A DNA stretch of 64,000 nt from Euclidia mi (GCA_944739405.2 OX123190.2:25022807-25086806), one strand, 5' to 3'. Positions 24,188 through 35,150 are shown, counted from the first letter of the stretch. The notes: generated by a model from the letters alone, not told the origin. Numbers and translations: made by a program.

Positions 24188-24395
24188 CTAGACGATGCCC
24201 ACGGTTACACCCGCGTTATTTAAGGCTACTGCTCCGCTCCCGTCGCGCATAGCGTGATGCTATATAGCCTATAGCCTTCCTCGATAAATGAGCTATCTAA
24301 CTCTTAAGCAATTTTTTAAATCGGACCAGTAGTTCCTAAGATTAGCGCGTTCAACCAAACAAACAAACTCTTCAGCTTTATATATTAGTATAAGA
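24188..24395 (-). mobile_element. Small Helitron, 208 bp
   Basis: On the minus strand it starts TCTTATACTAATATATAAAG and ends CTAG, flanked by A on the 5' side and T on the 3' side. The inner word GCGCTAATCTTAGGAACTAC recurs in the Helitrons at 47720-49118 and 50494-50684. Confidence 0.85.
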
Positions 24396-24479
24396 TTATC
24401 CATATATGACAATCAGCAGAAACATTTTAAACAGTTTGAGATTGCCTAGAAAGTTAGAAAATAATTCACAAAAATCTAT

Positions 24480-24845
24480 CATGTAGAATGTACTATCTTT
24501 TGTAGCATAAATATTTTTCTTAAATACATTTTATGTGGAATGAACTACTATTTAATGCATAAATGTATTTCTTAAAAACAGTCCATGTGCTTTGTACTGT
24601 TTTAGCTTAATTAAATTCGGCCCAGGATAGACAATGTTAAAATATCAAAAACGTTCCAAGTAGTTTGGATTGTTTTTGAGAAATTAATTCTGCATTTTTT
24701 ATGCATTCAAGTGACATGTACTATTTTAGAAATAATAATCTTTGATTTTTATTGTAATTTTTAGTGTTCCTAGTAGCTTATACTATTACTGTAAAATTAA
24801 TTAACGTCATACTTAGAACATGTGGGTTGTACTACTACTAGTTTT
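24480..24845. repeat. Five degenerate copies of an ATGTGG-TTGTACTA word
   Basis: CATGTAGAATGTACTAT, TATGTGGAATGAACTACT, CATGTGCTTTGTACTGT, ACATGTACTATTTT and ACATGTGGGTTGTACTAC occur at about 24480, 24533, 24588, 24714 and 24819. Spacing is irregular (50-125 bp). They could be subterminal transposase-binding repeats of the surrounding element. Confidence 0.5.
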
Positions 24846-25140
24846 AAAGGTCTTTCTGTAGTTTTAAGATTCTGTGTCTTCGTTGGCAGCAAATTATAGT
24901 CATAAAAGATTGTTTTACATGCTTAACTCATTTTCGACCAAAGTTTGGTTTGGAACATTTCTGCTAAACACGGTCCAATTCTCAGTAGCAGCACGGAGTC
25001 TAGAAATGTGCCCGGTACGGCAAAAGGCTCGCCCCTTATTACGTGGGACTAAAGTATATCTGGCGAAAAGTGGGTGTAGAAATACACCTCTGCCTACCAC
25101 TTCGGGGATAAAAGGCGTGACGATATGTATGTATGTTTGT

Positions 25141-25832
25141 ATGACCGAGTAAAAAGGGTCTTCAAAGGAGTCTTCAGGCTCCGACCTCCTACACCTAAAT
25201 ACAATGTCACTTGGGATACATCCAAAGTTCTTGAGCATCTTAGTACCTGGTACCCCAATGAAACTATGCCATTGGAGAGACTATCTAAAAAATACGTGAC
25301 CTTATTAGCCCTGATATCAGCTCACAGAGAACAAACTCTTCACAAAATTAAAATAAGTAATATAGAATCTCTCCCATCACAAATTAACATTAAAATACCA
25401 GATCTAATCAAAACTTCAAAAGCTGGTAACAACCAACCCATGCTCTGCATACCATTCTTCTCTGAAAAACCAGAAATATGCCCAGCTACTACCCTACTAT
25501 GTTACATAAATAGAACTGCCCCTCTTCGCCAAACGGATAACCTTCTAATTTCATTCAAAAAACCACATAATGTTATTACTACACAGTCTATCAGCAGATG
25601 GATTAAAGCAACCTTAAAGGATTGTGGTATTGATGTCTCTATATTCACTGCACACAGTACACGCCATGCTTCATCATCTAAAGCACACCAACTAGGCGTC
25701 AATATTGATGTCATCCGTAACACGGCAGGGTGGAGTGGTACCTCTGCCACGTTCGGGAAATTCTATCATAGAACCATAACTAATAATGATGATCAGATAA
25801 CTTTAGCTAGAGCCATATTAAACAACAATTGA
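25141..25832 (+). CDS. DIRS tyrosine recombinase, catalytic part
   Basis: The DIRS frame resumes at the second TSD copy and stays open to a TGA at 25830. Sequence after the junction (RVKRVFKGVFRLRPP) leads into the catalytic domain. Counting from an in-frame ATG at 25125, the tyrosine-recombinase residues fit: Arg68 in SAHREQ, His177 and Arg180 in TAHSTRH, Trp203 in AGWSG replacing the second His, and Tyr214 in KFYHRT. The enzyme would insert a circular DNA copy by strand exchange, which is why DIRS elements lack integrase. This half looks intact, but it lacks its own N-terminus because of the upstream SINE. Confidence 0.9.
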
Positions 25833-26057
25833 ATATTATTCAATGTCTAATCATAAGATTTGTTATGTGATTATGTATGAATAACACAAATTATGATTTC
25901 CTACTGATTATAACATGTAATTATGAGTGAAATCACAATTTTTTCCTTAAAAATGTTAATTTACACATTTTTGCAATAAATATCCTTATTATAGAAAAAT
26001 AATCTCCTTTCATTTATTACTATTGACTGTGATATTCCCGAAATATACTCTCAACAT

Positions 26058-26475
26058 CTACAGTGTGTATAAAATATATTTCTTTCATGATACTTATCTC
26101 GAGGACGTGGTGCGAGTATAATTGATGATTAAACGAACTTACCAAGTGAAGTTCTATCATAATTATACGAAGCACCACGTCCGAAGAGATAAGTATCACC
26201 CTCCCAAACCCCCATCAATTGCCCGTGTAAAAACGGTAACATCACATTCAAGCTAACTCTAAACAAAATGACGATTGGTGCTGACAGATGGAGCGAGAGG
26301 GCGAGCGCCGGGGTTGCCAGTAAAAAAAAAATCTCAACTATAGTGTATGAACGGTAGCACCTAGCGTTACTACAGTGTGTATAAAATATATTTCTTTCAG
26401 GATACTTATCTCTTCGGACGTGGTGCTTCGTATAATTATGATAGAACTTCACTTGGTAAGTTCGTTTAATCATCA
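26058..26475. repeat. DIRS 3' terminal repeat structure
   Basis: A 75-bp perfect inverted repeat has arms 26123-26197 and 26401-26475, separated by 203 bp. A 43-bp direct repeat with one mismatch (26058-26100 and 26370-26412, TGTGTATAAAATATATTTCT) overlaps the second arm. A smaller imperfect hairpin (GATACTTATCTC...GAGATAAGTATC, 26089-26197) sits at the left. Position just after the recombinase fits the right terminal repeat plus internal complementary region of DIRS elements. The minus-strand 121-codon ORF here is a by-product. Confidence 0.8.
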
Positions 26476-26747
26476 AATATACTTTATCTTTCAAATATAA
26501 TATTTACTAGATATTAGTATTACTTGGCTAGGCAACGTCAATTTATTAATAGATATATTTTCGAATTATTTGTGTTCTAAAATAAGATGGAATAAAGCTA
26601 GTTTATCTTTTTTGTTTAGAAAATTAATTGTTTTGTACTTTCAAAGAAGCCGTTTCTTGGTATGTTAACAAGATATCTCTCTATCGAACTAATTTTGATG
26701 AGTTTCTTTATTTGTTTCTTATCTGTATTGAGTTGGTGTTGTTCTTT

Positions 26748-26802
26748 ATTAAATGAGGAAATGTTATGAATTTAAAGAATTCGTAACATTTCCTCATTTA
26801 AT
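26748..26802. repeat. Hairpin, 25-bp arms
   Basis: ATTAAATGAGGAAATGTTAT is mirrored by ATAACATTTCCTCATTTAAT-type sequence around a 5-base loop, with one mismatch. Confidence 0.85.
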
Positions 26803-27714
26803 AGGAACTTGCCTGAGACACTTCTGACATCTTTCAATGCAACTTTGCTTCGAGGATATGGTGGTAACTGTATTTATAGCTGTCAAAAGTGATAGTGATC
26901 AGTGTAAGTGACGATCTGAGACAACTTCTAAGTTTCGCCGCCTGAGCCCCTACTTAGAATCTTAGCAGCGCCAATAGTCTTGCATGTATTTTGTCGTTAA
27001 ATAATTTACAACTATTTACAATAATGTGAATTATAATATAGTTGTGGTCCCCTCTGCCATTTTGTAATAGGAATTTTAGGCTGGAAAATGTGGTGTTTGT
27101 ATAAAATCGCCACGGTGTTCTCAAAGTCTCGTAGAGTCAAGCTAATTGCGGTAAGGATACTTGTTTTACCGTGACTCCACCGTCAGAGATTTGCTAAAAT
27201 GTAAGTGACGGAGGCGCAGTGTTCACGAGTTAATATAATTATGAACGTTAATGAATCGTCATTTTGGTGATTACTTTCTTTTTCGAAAAAAAAATATTTT
27301 CAATATTATTTTAAATGTCGTTTTAAACGTCTTCCAATAAACCTCGGCTTTACAAAACAAAAAAAACCTGGCCATTTTAATAAAGAAATCATTTCACAAA
27401 TTATTATATCTTTTAGTAATCAGATTACGGAAAATAAATATCAGCGGCTCACAATGTCTTCTTAGAAGAATCGAGAAGGCTTACAATAAATATATACAGG
27501 TATAATAACATACTTTACCGGAGATAAGTTCAATTCAAGCTTAATCCACTCCGACGAAGCAATTGACCTATGAAAGGATACAATAGGAGCAATAATGGAG
27601 TAGGTATTTTCCAAAGAGTTCCCTTTTACGATAATTGCTTACAGCCTTTTGGAGGCGAATCCAAACGAATACTGAGATTTACGTTCGCACAACTATTACT
27701 TGGTTTAAAAATTG

Positions 27715-27824
27715 AAAAATATATTTACTCAGCATATGGAGTTTCATTGTTATTGTTGGTTAAAGTCTAAGTACTTTAATCAACAATAACAATGAAACTC
27801 CATATGCTGGGTAAAGATATTTTT
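27715..27824. repeat. Long hairpin, 51-bp arms
   Basis: CAGCATATGGAGTTTCATTG on the left arm is repeated in inverted form on the right arm around an 8-base loop (TCTAAGTA). Three or so mismatches occur over 51 bp. No terminal duplication was identified. Confidence 0.88.
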
Positions 27825-29444
27825 GGAGATAAAATGTTCTGAATTATACTATCTCTCTCGTCTCTGACGCAAAAAAACGTATGTAGATCTCTGTATAGTT
27901 ATGTTGTTTACTTAAAAGTTATTTATCCAGCAGTGGAAGTTTTTCGGCTAGTTATGAATAAATACGAATATGTAGTCGTGATTAAGAGGATTATTGTCCA
28001 ATGCAATACGCTGTTTAGGTGCTGTCCTAAACGTATGCCATTCCGAAAGATTGGTCAAGTCGTTGAAGCGTCAGAACTTAAAATTTTCTCTTTATAAAAG
28101 ACGTGAAAATTATAGAATACTCCATTTCAAAGATCGCCTGTTATCTATTTTCTATCTCATCTTAATAAAACTTCTCAAGAAACTCCAAGAAAAAAAGTTG
28201 CTTTTATCTTAACATATTTGATCCAAAACATTGGCCAGATTTTTGGCTTCACCATTATCCAATAAAATGTTAGCCACTATCTCTAAAAACCTTCTAATTT
28301 TTAACGTAAAGTTTGAAAACCCGTATGCCGTGGCATAAAGAGGTCGTTTAGCAAAGAAGAAAATGCGATTAAATTAAATTTCCGTCAGTAGGAAGTCTCA
28401 AAGGGCGTTCGATAGCAGCAATATCTTAAGCGGGCTCTTTTAAGGTCCGACGATCGCGGTCTCTACTATAGCGAGCCTTTTCGTGTAGTAGTTTAGCCTT
28501 AGGGTGCGTTTACACGACAAAGTATTGCTTGTTTTTTTGTTGAGGAAAACAGCCTGTAATTTTGTGTGAACTTCACACGCGAAGCTGTCATGAAATGAAT
28601 GAAGGGTTGCGAATACGCAGTGCGATTTTGGTTTTTGTTTATCTATTCGCCCTTTTTGCTGGGTCTGTTCTGAATGCTGGAAGGAAATACAGATGTTACA
28701 CAATAATTGAATAGGATTCCGTGGCATGTTGTATAAATAATAAATTAAGCTAGAACATCTGTGAATAAATACGTATGGTAATAGAGAATAATTAAATGGT
28801 TTCAGTAATTTTCGTTTTATATAATTAAATTAACACTATAAGTAATGATTAAGAAGTATCTTATTTTGTTTAATAAAAATAAACATAATTTCCATAAAAA
28901 TGGTTTAATACAAATCTATTGCCTTTAAACAACACATATGACAGAAGACACATATTGATCTGACAAAAATGTTAATTTTATTGTATTTACTATCAAGTAG
29001 TTTTGAAGTAGGGTTTATTCTTCCTGTCGAATTGTTAGATTCGTAAAGTTCGATACTCGTTCAGAAAAATTTTGATGAATGCCGTGTTACGTCTCAACGT
29101 CCTTTGTGTATTTTTTTAAATATTCATGTAAACACTCGAGATAGAAGAACCTGAATCAGAAAATTTGTCTTACGATAATTGTTAAAGCAGTTAGAATAAT
29201 TTGAAATTGAGTTGACTGTTCCAACTAAGATTTTGGCTGTGGCAACCAGGGTCGGCTGTCAAGTGTGATTACACTCAGATTTGACAGGTACCAGAGGTCT
29301 AATAAGTGTTGCTGACTGACATTCGATTGCCGGCACAAGGATAACAATATTCGATTATTTAAACCAGAGCAGAACCAGCGACAGTAAAATTATATTGACG
29401 TATTTATGTACAGGACCGACTCATTCATCATCATAATTACCCTA

Positions 29445-29760
29445 GCGTTATCCTGGTTGCATCCCAGACTTACACGCCTTGGAGCCCGAGGTCCGCCTGC
29501 TAGCCTAACCAGATATGACAGAATATCAACTTTAAAAAGAAAAATCTTTAAAAGTACAGGACCAACTCTTTGAAGTTAAATGCGTAGGTATAAAATTTAT
29601 TGTTAACAAAATGGTGAAGATGAATATCATTAGAGACCCTGCATGTCTGAGAGTTCTCCATGTTGTTCTCGAATGTCATGTGAAGTCTGTCAACCAGCCC
29701 TTTACCAGCCTGGTGGACTATGGCTTTCATGTAGCGAGAAGAGGCCTTTGATCAGGATCT
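29445..29760. repeat. RTE-like LINE/SINE tail fragments in two orientations
   Basis: At 29445-29515 a minus-strand scrap reads CTCGGGCTCCAAGGCG and GGATGCAACCAGGATAACGC, ending in GATGAT. At 29620-29760 a plus-strand scrap has TGAGAGTTCTCCATGTTGTT, AGTCTGTCAACCAGCCC and GAGAAGAGGCC, matching the tails at 17225-17542 and 46600-46765. Confidence 0.5.
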
Positions 29761-30429
29761 GGACCACTTACAGTACATGTATAGGTATAGGACATGTTTT
29801 TAAGCAATCTTAACTTATTTTTCAATCGTTTCTTCTAACATATATCTGTCCCATGATTATGATATGTAATAAAAGCATTAGTCCAATAAAGTTTTCATCA
29901 CGTATTTTATGTAATGCCTAATCTAGACGCTTATCTCATTACTAAGAAATCCTCTTTGTCTGTTTATCGCTCGTAATATATTCTGTTCGTTAAGTGGAAT
30001 ATTAATTCTCTATTACAATTCTCTATTACAATTATTATTAAGAGGATCAGTATTTCATTTAGTTGTAATTTTCTTTACAATGTCTTGGACTGTTTGAGAT
30101 TTCGTAAATAATATTAATTGTTGATGATATTGATCTTGAAGTGTCCACGGTCTTATACTGTCATGTATCCTCTGTAACTTAGTTATTTATGTTAGTTACA
30201 CTTTTGTTCTACGTGTCTTTAGCTCTTTGTTAATGCGTAACTGGCAAGTGGACGAACTATAGAATTAAGTTTAAATTTAAAATTATTATATATATATATA
30301 TATATTTGTTAATTTATATATTTTTATAAGTATCTGTTATTATTAAATGTCACATATTCTGTCAAATAGCGATGATGAAAGCTTTCATTCTGCCACAAGC
30401 TTTGATGATAGCTTTGTTAGTACCATCTC

Positions 30430-31228
30430 TGGGAGACATTCTTCAGACTCAGTTTTCGGACGTACCCAAGCACATTAATGTAGTCCATGTAAATGCACAG
30501 AGTATTCCTGCTCATTTCCCAGATATGCTGGCCAACTCAGACTGCAAGACTATACATGCCATTCTTGTGTCAGAGTCATGGTTGAAACCATGCCTCCCAT
30601 CAACTTCTTATTTACTTCCAGGTTTCCAACTAATTAGGAATGATCGTCTCTATGTCTTCTCAGCCACCACCGTCAAATGCGGGCGAGCATCTCTTTTTGG
30701 AAGTGGAACTTCATCACACCAAAGTTTTACTGGGCGTATATTATTCTCCTTCCAGTCGTATAAATTTCTTTTCTTCTTTTGAACAAATCCTGGAAAACTT
30801 AACTCCTTCTTACGAACACACCACTATAATAGGTAATTTTAATACCTGCCTCATCAAGCAGGACTCTCGAACTACGTCTTTTCGACGAGTCACAGAATCC
30901 TGCAATATGACAATTTTAAATCTTGATGCAACGCATCATTTTCCTAACACTTCTCCTTCTCTACTTGACCTCATTCTGGTATCTTCTTTCAATTACGTTC
31001 ATAGGCATGGCCAATGCTCAGCAGACGCATTTTCTTACCATGACCTTATCTATCTTTCTTACAATATACGCCCACCCAAGTCGAAGCCAAAGATAATTCT
31101 GCAACGCAATTTTGGTGGCATGGATCAAGATAAATTTCGAGAGGATGCCAGTAACATCAATTGGGAATCGCTGTCTTCCACAGCTTGCGTCGACACAAAA
31201 GTCAACATATTTACAAACCAATTGCTGT
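30430..31228 (+). pseudogene. LINE endonuclease (APE-type), broken
   Basis: INVVHVNAQSIPAHFPDML is followed by AILVSESWLKP with the catalytic Glu. After a frame change near 30640 come LLGVYYSPSSRINFF, then TTIIGNFNTCL, where Asn stands in place of the usual Asp of the GDFN motif. SPSLLDLILVSS and SYHDLIYL correspond to the C-terminal D-H region. The enzyme nicks target DNA for target-primed reverse transcription. The N-terminal frame and main frame differ and a residue of the GDFN motif is altered, so activity is lost. Confidence 0.82.
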
Positions 31229-31249
31229 AATTATATGACGTACACGCGC

Positions 31250-32827
31250 CTGTGCGTGCAATTAAAATATATTCATAAATCCGTTGAAAACGGTGATCCA
31301 GCAAAAGTCTGGAAATTTCTTAAAACTTTAGGGGTTGGTAAGACTCAGCAACAAACCATTCCTAATAATGTCAACATTGATTCACTTAATAAACATTTCT
31401 CCTCGTCGTCCAAGTTTGATGGAAATATTAAAAGTAATACCTTGCAGCATCTTTCAACTTTACCAACGCCTGATTATTGTCCCATCATCTTCTCGCAATT
31501 TGCCGTTTGTGATATTAAAAAGAGTATACTGGCAATTACTTCTAATGCAGTTGGTAATGACTGTGTCAGCCGTAAAATGATCCTTCCGATCCTTGATGAA
31601 ATCCTTCCCGTCCTATGCAATATACTTCATAAGTCTATTTCCCTCAGCATGGAAAGAAGCACTTATTATTCCCCTACCTAAGAAACCTAAGCCTTCTACT
31701 TTAGCAGATTACCGTCCTATATCCATATTACCGTTCCTATCGAAAGTCCTAGAACGTCTTATCCATTCACAACTTAGTTCCTTCCTTTGTAAAAATTCCC
31801 TTTTAAATCCATACCAGTCAGGCTTCCGTCCAGGGCACAGTACCGATACTGCATTAGTTCACGTTACCGATAATATCAGGCTAGATATGGACTGTGGCAA
31901 TCTAACGGTTCTATCCTTACTTGATTTCAGCAATGCGTTTAACACCGTAGATTTGCACATCATAGTACGCTACTCTTACATCTTGGCATTCTACGCTCTC
32001 TTAACATATCTCCATCGGCAATTGACTGGTTTCAGAGTTACCTGTTTGGACGCCGGCAACGTGTACGCATTGATGATACCTATTCCGCTTGGTCCAATAC
32101 GATTGCAGGTGGTCCACAGGGTGGCGTGCTATCCCCTTTACTCTTCGCTATATTTATTCATTCTATTTCAAACAAATTACTTTCATCCTACCACCTTTAC
32201 GCAGATGATTTGCAGATTTATACGCAAGCTCCCTTGATTAGATTAGCAGACGCTTGTACAACGACTGGCACGGACTTGGCGCGAATCTGTGATTGGACGC
32301 AGAAATTTGGACTCACAGTAAATCCGGACAAAACGCAGCTGATTATTATTGACAGCCCAAGAATGGTGTCCAAAATTAACTGGTCCGATTTGCCAAGCAT
32401 TAATTTCAATGAAAAAGACCTTCCGTTTAGTAAAAATGTAAAAAATCTTGGTATTTACATTGATGAAACCATGTCTTGGCGACCACAGCTACTAGAAACG
32501 AGCCGAAAACTTTTTGCATCAGCTGGATCTTTACGTAAGTTACGCAACTTCTTACCAACTGCCACTAAGATTGCGCTTGTACAGTCTTTGCTTTTACCAA
32601 TCCTTGACTACGCCGATGTCAGCTATCTTGACCCCACCGAGGAGCAACTAAACAAACTTGAGCGTCTCCAAAATTTCTGTATAAGATTTATATTTGAGAT
32701 ACGCAAATATGATCATGTCTCAATATTCCGCAATAAGCTCAAGTGGCTACCGAATCGACTTCGCAGAAATACTCACATTCTCACTTTATTGTATAATATC
32801 TTGTTTAATCCTAGTACCCCCTTATAG
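31250..32827 (+). pseudogene. LINE reverse transcriptase, broken
   Basis: A linker segment (VWKFLKTLGVGKTQ) leads to WKEALIIPLPKKPKPSTLAD and YRPISILPFLSKVLERLI, then NPYQSGFRPGHSTDTALV and LSLLDFSNAFNTVD. A frame change near 31970-32120 leads to GGVLSPLLFAIFIHSIS and YHLYADDLQIY with the catalytic YADD (about 32198-32209). It continues through LTVNPDKTQLII and NLGIYIDETMSWRPQL to a C-terminal WLPNRLRRNTHIL and stops at 32825. The conserved motifs place it with CR1/Jockey-group elements. Confidence 0.9.
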
Positions 32828-33569
32828 CTCAAAGAACGTTTTAAGTTCCTTAATGACACACATATAAGGTCGTTGAGGCCGTCCGAGGATTTGACGCTGG
32901 AAATGCAAATGCATTCCACAAGCTTTTTTGATAAGTCTTTTAGCAGTTCCAAGCAGTACGCCTGTGGAATGGACTTCCTTTAGAAATTCGAAGAGAAAAA
33001 TCCCTTAAAATATTTAAAGCTATGTTAAAAACGCATTACCTTTCATCCATTTCATAACATAGAATATGGTTAGACCTGGTATGTATTTTATATATAGTAT
33101 AAGTGTAAGAATATTGAATTTTGTATATATGTAGGTATATTGAATATAGTTGTAGGTATGTATGAATTTATATGTATATTTTGGACCCTTATTTATAAGT
33201 TTATTATATTGTTTATTCTCGATGTTTTTAATTGCACCACACAGAACTTTAATGCTTGTAAACATCATTCCTGTCACCCAAAGAGGTTGCCTGGAAGAGA
33301 TTGCTCTTAGCGATAAGGCCGCCTTTTGTACAATTTGTAAATTTAGTAATAAGAATGTCATAAAATGTTTTATGGTGTACAATAAAGAATATTCTATCTA
33401 TCTATTTATTTCAATTAGTGTCTGCATAAGCCATTTTGAATTCACACTCCATTTTAGAATTTAAGTGTTGTTTGTTAATTATGGTCTTAATTAGTGTTGA
33501 GCTTTTTATGCAGTGAATTAAATTAAATGGTGTTTTGAATATGTTATTAAGATTAATATTTATATTTAA

Positions 33570-33985
33570 ATAGCTGGTACCCGCGGCTTCGCACGCAGTA
33601 AAAGTAACGTTTTAAAAATTTATCTGCGAAATCTAATCTTTATACAGCCAGCGTTTTCTAGATTTCAAGATGATTGACCCTTTGCTTTTATATATAATTA
33701 TACAAAAATAAGTGTCATGACAACAGCGCGCTATCTACTGGGTCAAATTGTAGCCTATATGTAGCGCTATAAAGTCCTCTACCTTCCAGTTAAAGTCTCA
33801 TTTGAATCGGTTCAGGCATTCCAGAGATTATCCCGGACAAACAAAAAGACAGACACACAGACAGACAAGAATGTTATAAAGGGTTGTTTAGGACTTAGAA
33901 TCGTGTAGCTTACTATATGCACTTGAAAACACATAGTTATTTTGAAATCACAAACAGACACTTCAATTTTATTTATATGTAAAGA
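33570..33985 (-). mobile_element. Helitron, non-autonomous, 416 bp
   Basis: The minus-strand 5' end TCTTTACATATAAATAAAAT matches the Helitron at 63148, preceded by A. The inner GGATAATCTCTGGAATGCC matches the same family. The 3' end is CGAAGCCGCGGGTACCAGCTAT, where CTAG has become CTAT. Confidence 0.78.
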
Positions 33986-34455
33986 TTAATAGTCCTTGTC
34001 CAGCTAGCATTTTTTGCGGATTCACTTGTATTATATTTGGTATCTACCCCTATCAATATCTGTCTGCAGTTATCAGTTATACGGCTGTTACGCATCCCTT
34101 GGCAGCCTGTCTTAACAAATTTACACGTTCTCTCGGATGGTCCCCTCCGTGTTATCTTAAGTAAATATCTGATAGTATTGGCATTAACACGTTTAAAAGA
34201 CCAGTACGTTTTACGATTGCATGGCAATTATTTTTCATGATTAAGACTAGCTTTTTTCTTTGATATTAACGGAGTTTCTTTAAAATGTTACGACTTGCAC
34301 ACATATATACTTAAGTAACGAGTCCATATAGCGTAATTACTTGATAGTGAAAGATAAAATACCTACCTGATGTTTGTCTCAAAGTTTCGGCATGGTTTAC
34401 ACCAGTACAGCTGTGGCCACGAGATGATTGACCACGACTAGGACTGAAGTACTCC

Positions 34456-35150
34456 CCCCCCCCCCCCCCGTGGGATCACCACCTTGTCGTGGTGGGGGGC
34501 TCAGTAACCGTGGGTTTCAGGTACACCCACGGTGAAGCTAAGCGGGATCCCGGGAGGGGACGCTCCACTTGGGCTTGTGTGTGGCTTCCGTAGGATGCAT
34601 CCAAAGTGCGGGTGCGGGGGACAGTTCTCGCTGTCCCTCGCAGTCGGGTGCGGCCGCGGAAGGAGAGACATGTCGGTGTTGCGTTGCCGCGTGCCCTATC
34701 TCCCGTGACCAAATGAGGGTGCACCATTGTTGCGTCGCGGTGGGGCTGCAGAGGAAGGGGAGATGCGGTGTTGCGTTGCCGTCCTCGGGATATCCTCTGC
34801 GGCCGCTGGGTGTTTTGGTGGCGGAGCCCAACACCTTGATCCGGCGTCAAGGGGGTTTTGTTCGGAGCCCGCCTGACCATCTGGCGGGCCAATACCAGTC
34901 GTGGGGTTGCGACGAATGCTTCGGCTATACCCGACCCTCCGACACACGGGTACATGCGAAAGTCGAGGTGGTTTTTAGTGGTAACACCACATACTCCGGC
35001 TCTCATTTCCCCAAGAGTCGGAGATCCGCAGGGATTTTTCACCCCGTACAACAAAAAAAAAAGGACCGAACTACTGGATTATTTTTCACTTCTTTACGAA
35101 CCGGTCGTGGCACTTGTCCGACGTAGGTCCGGCTCAAGGCTAGTGTAATG
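34456..35150 (+). repeat. GC-rich, hairpin-rich island; probable LINE 5' region
   Basis: It starts with a run of C, then CACCACCTTGTCGTGGTGG (6-bp stem), then CCGTGGGTTTCAGGTACACC with CACGG (8-9 bp stem). GC content is far above the surroundings. A plus-strand ORF of 185 codons (34569-35126) and several ORFs on the other strand overlap, none with a convincing domain. The ending CGGAGATCCGCAGGGATTTT, an A run and ACGAACCGGTCGTGGCACTT resembles 5' ORF1 regions of R1-group non-LTR elements as I remember them. Confidence 0.4.

Larger units (their letters stand above)
22970..24976. mobile_element. Insertion block with pogo-like transposase remnant
   Basis: The SINE is interrupted between copies of AATT (22966-22969 and 24977-24980). 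The block contains a minus-strand DDE transposase remnant (23490-24022), a small Helitron (24188-24395) and a stretch with related short repeats (24480-24845). I see no matching inverted ends at the block borders, so it may be a truncated element or a result of more than one event. Confidence 0.65.
22726..25140 (+). mobile_element. SINE-A copy, split by a 2-kb insertion, with 10-bp TSD
   Basis: Left part 22726-22969 and right part 24977-25140 together make one SINE-A. It is flanked by the duplication ATGACCGAGT (22716-22725 and 25141-25150) that lies in the DIRS recombinase gene. The left part holds an A-box-like TGGTCTCGCGG (22877) and B-box GGTTCGATTCC (22920). The right part is the tail (CGCCCCTTATTACGTGGGAC, CTCTGCCTACCACTTCGGGG) ending in (TATG)n. 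Confidence 0.92.
20230..26475 (+). mobile_element. DIRS-like tyrosine-recombinase retroelement, nested and 5'-truncated
   Basis: RT/RNase H-type sequence (20230-20969) is followed by a tyrosine recombinase split into three collinear parts (20981-21141, 22634-22715, 25149-25832). The element closes with inverted and direct repeats (26058-26475), as expected of the terminal and internal complementary repeats of DIRS elements. The recombinase frame resumes precisely after each insertion once one target-site copy is removed. The 5' half (gag and RT palm) is missing. Two in-frame stops are seen, otherwise the remaining frames are open. Confidence 0.88.
26476..29444. other. No gene seen; two hairpins
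   Basis: Apart from hairpins at 26748-26802 and 27715-27824, the stretch is AT-rich with short ORFs only. GGGTGCGTTTACACGAC near 28501 resembles ends of small insect MITEs but no partner end was found. Confidence 0.45.
30330..33410 (+). mobile_element. CR1/Jockey-like LINE, nearly full ORF2, decayed
   Basis: Endonuclease, reverse transcriptase and 3' UTR follow in order. The 3' UTR carries the lepidopteran word GCCTGGAAGAGATTGCTCTT then AGCGATAAGGCCGCC (33288-33324) and ends TGTACAATAAAGAATATTCT followed by a short (ATCT)n tail. No ORF1 is visible and the 5' boundary is uncertain. At least six frame changes or stops divide the coding region. Confidence 0.88.

Noticed and set aside
26129..26494. 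121-codon minus-strand ORF
   Set aside because: It covers both arms of the 75-bp inverted repeat and has no domain; it is a by-product of the repeat.
28501..28520. Possible MITE end GGGTGCGTTTACACGAC and a similar word near 51111
   Set aside because: No opposite end or target duplication was found at either site.
34476..35148. Five overlapping ORFs of 83-192 codons
   Set aside because: High GC lowers stop frequency in all frames; composition is Arg/Pro/Thr-rich nonsense on the minus strand. The plus-strand 185-codon frame may be LINE-derived but is unproven.
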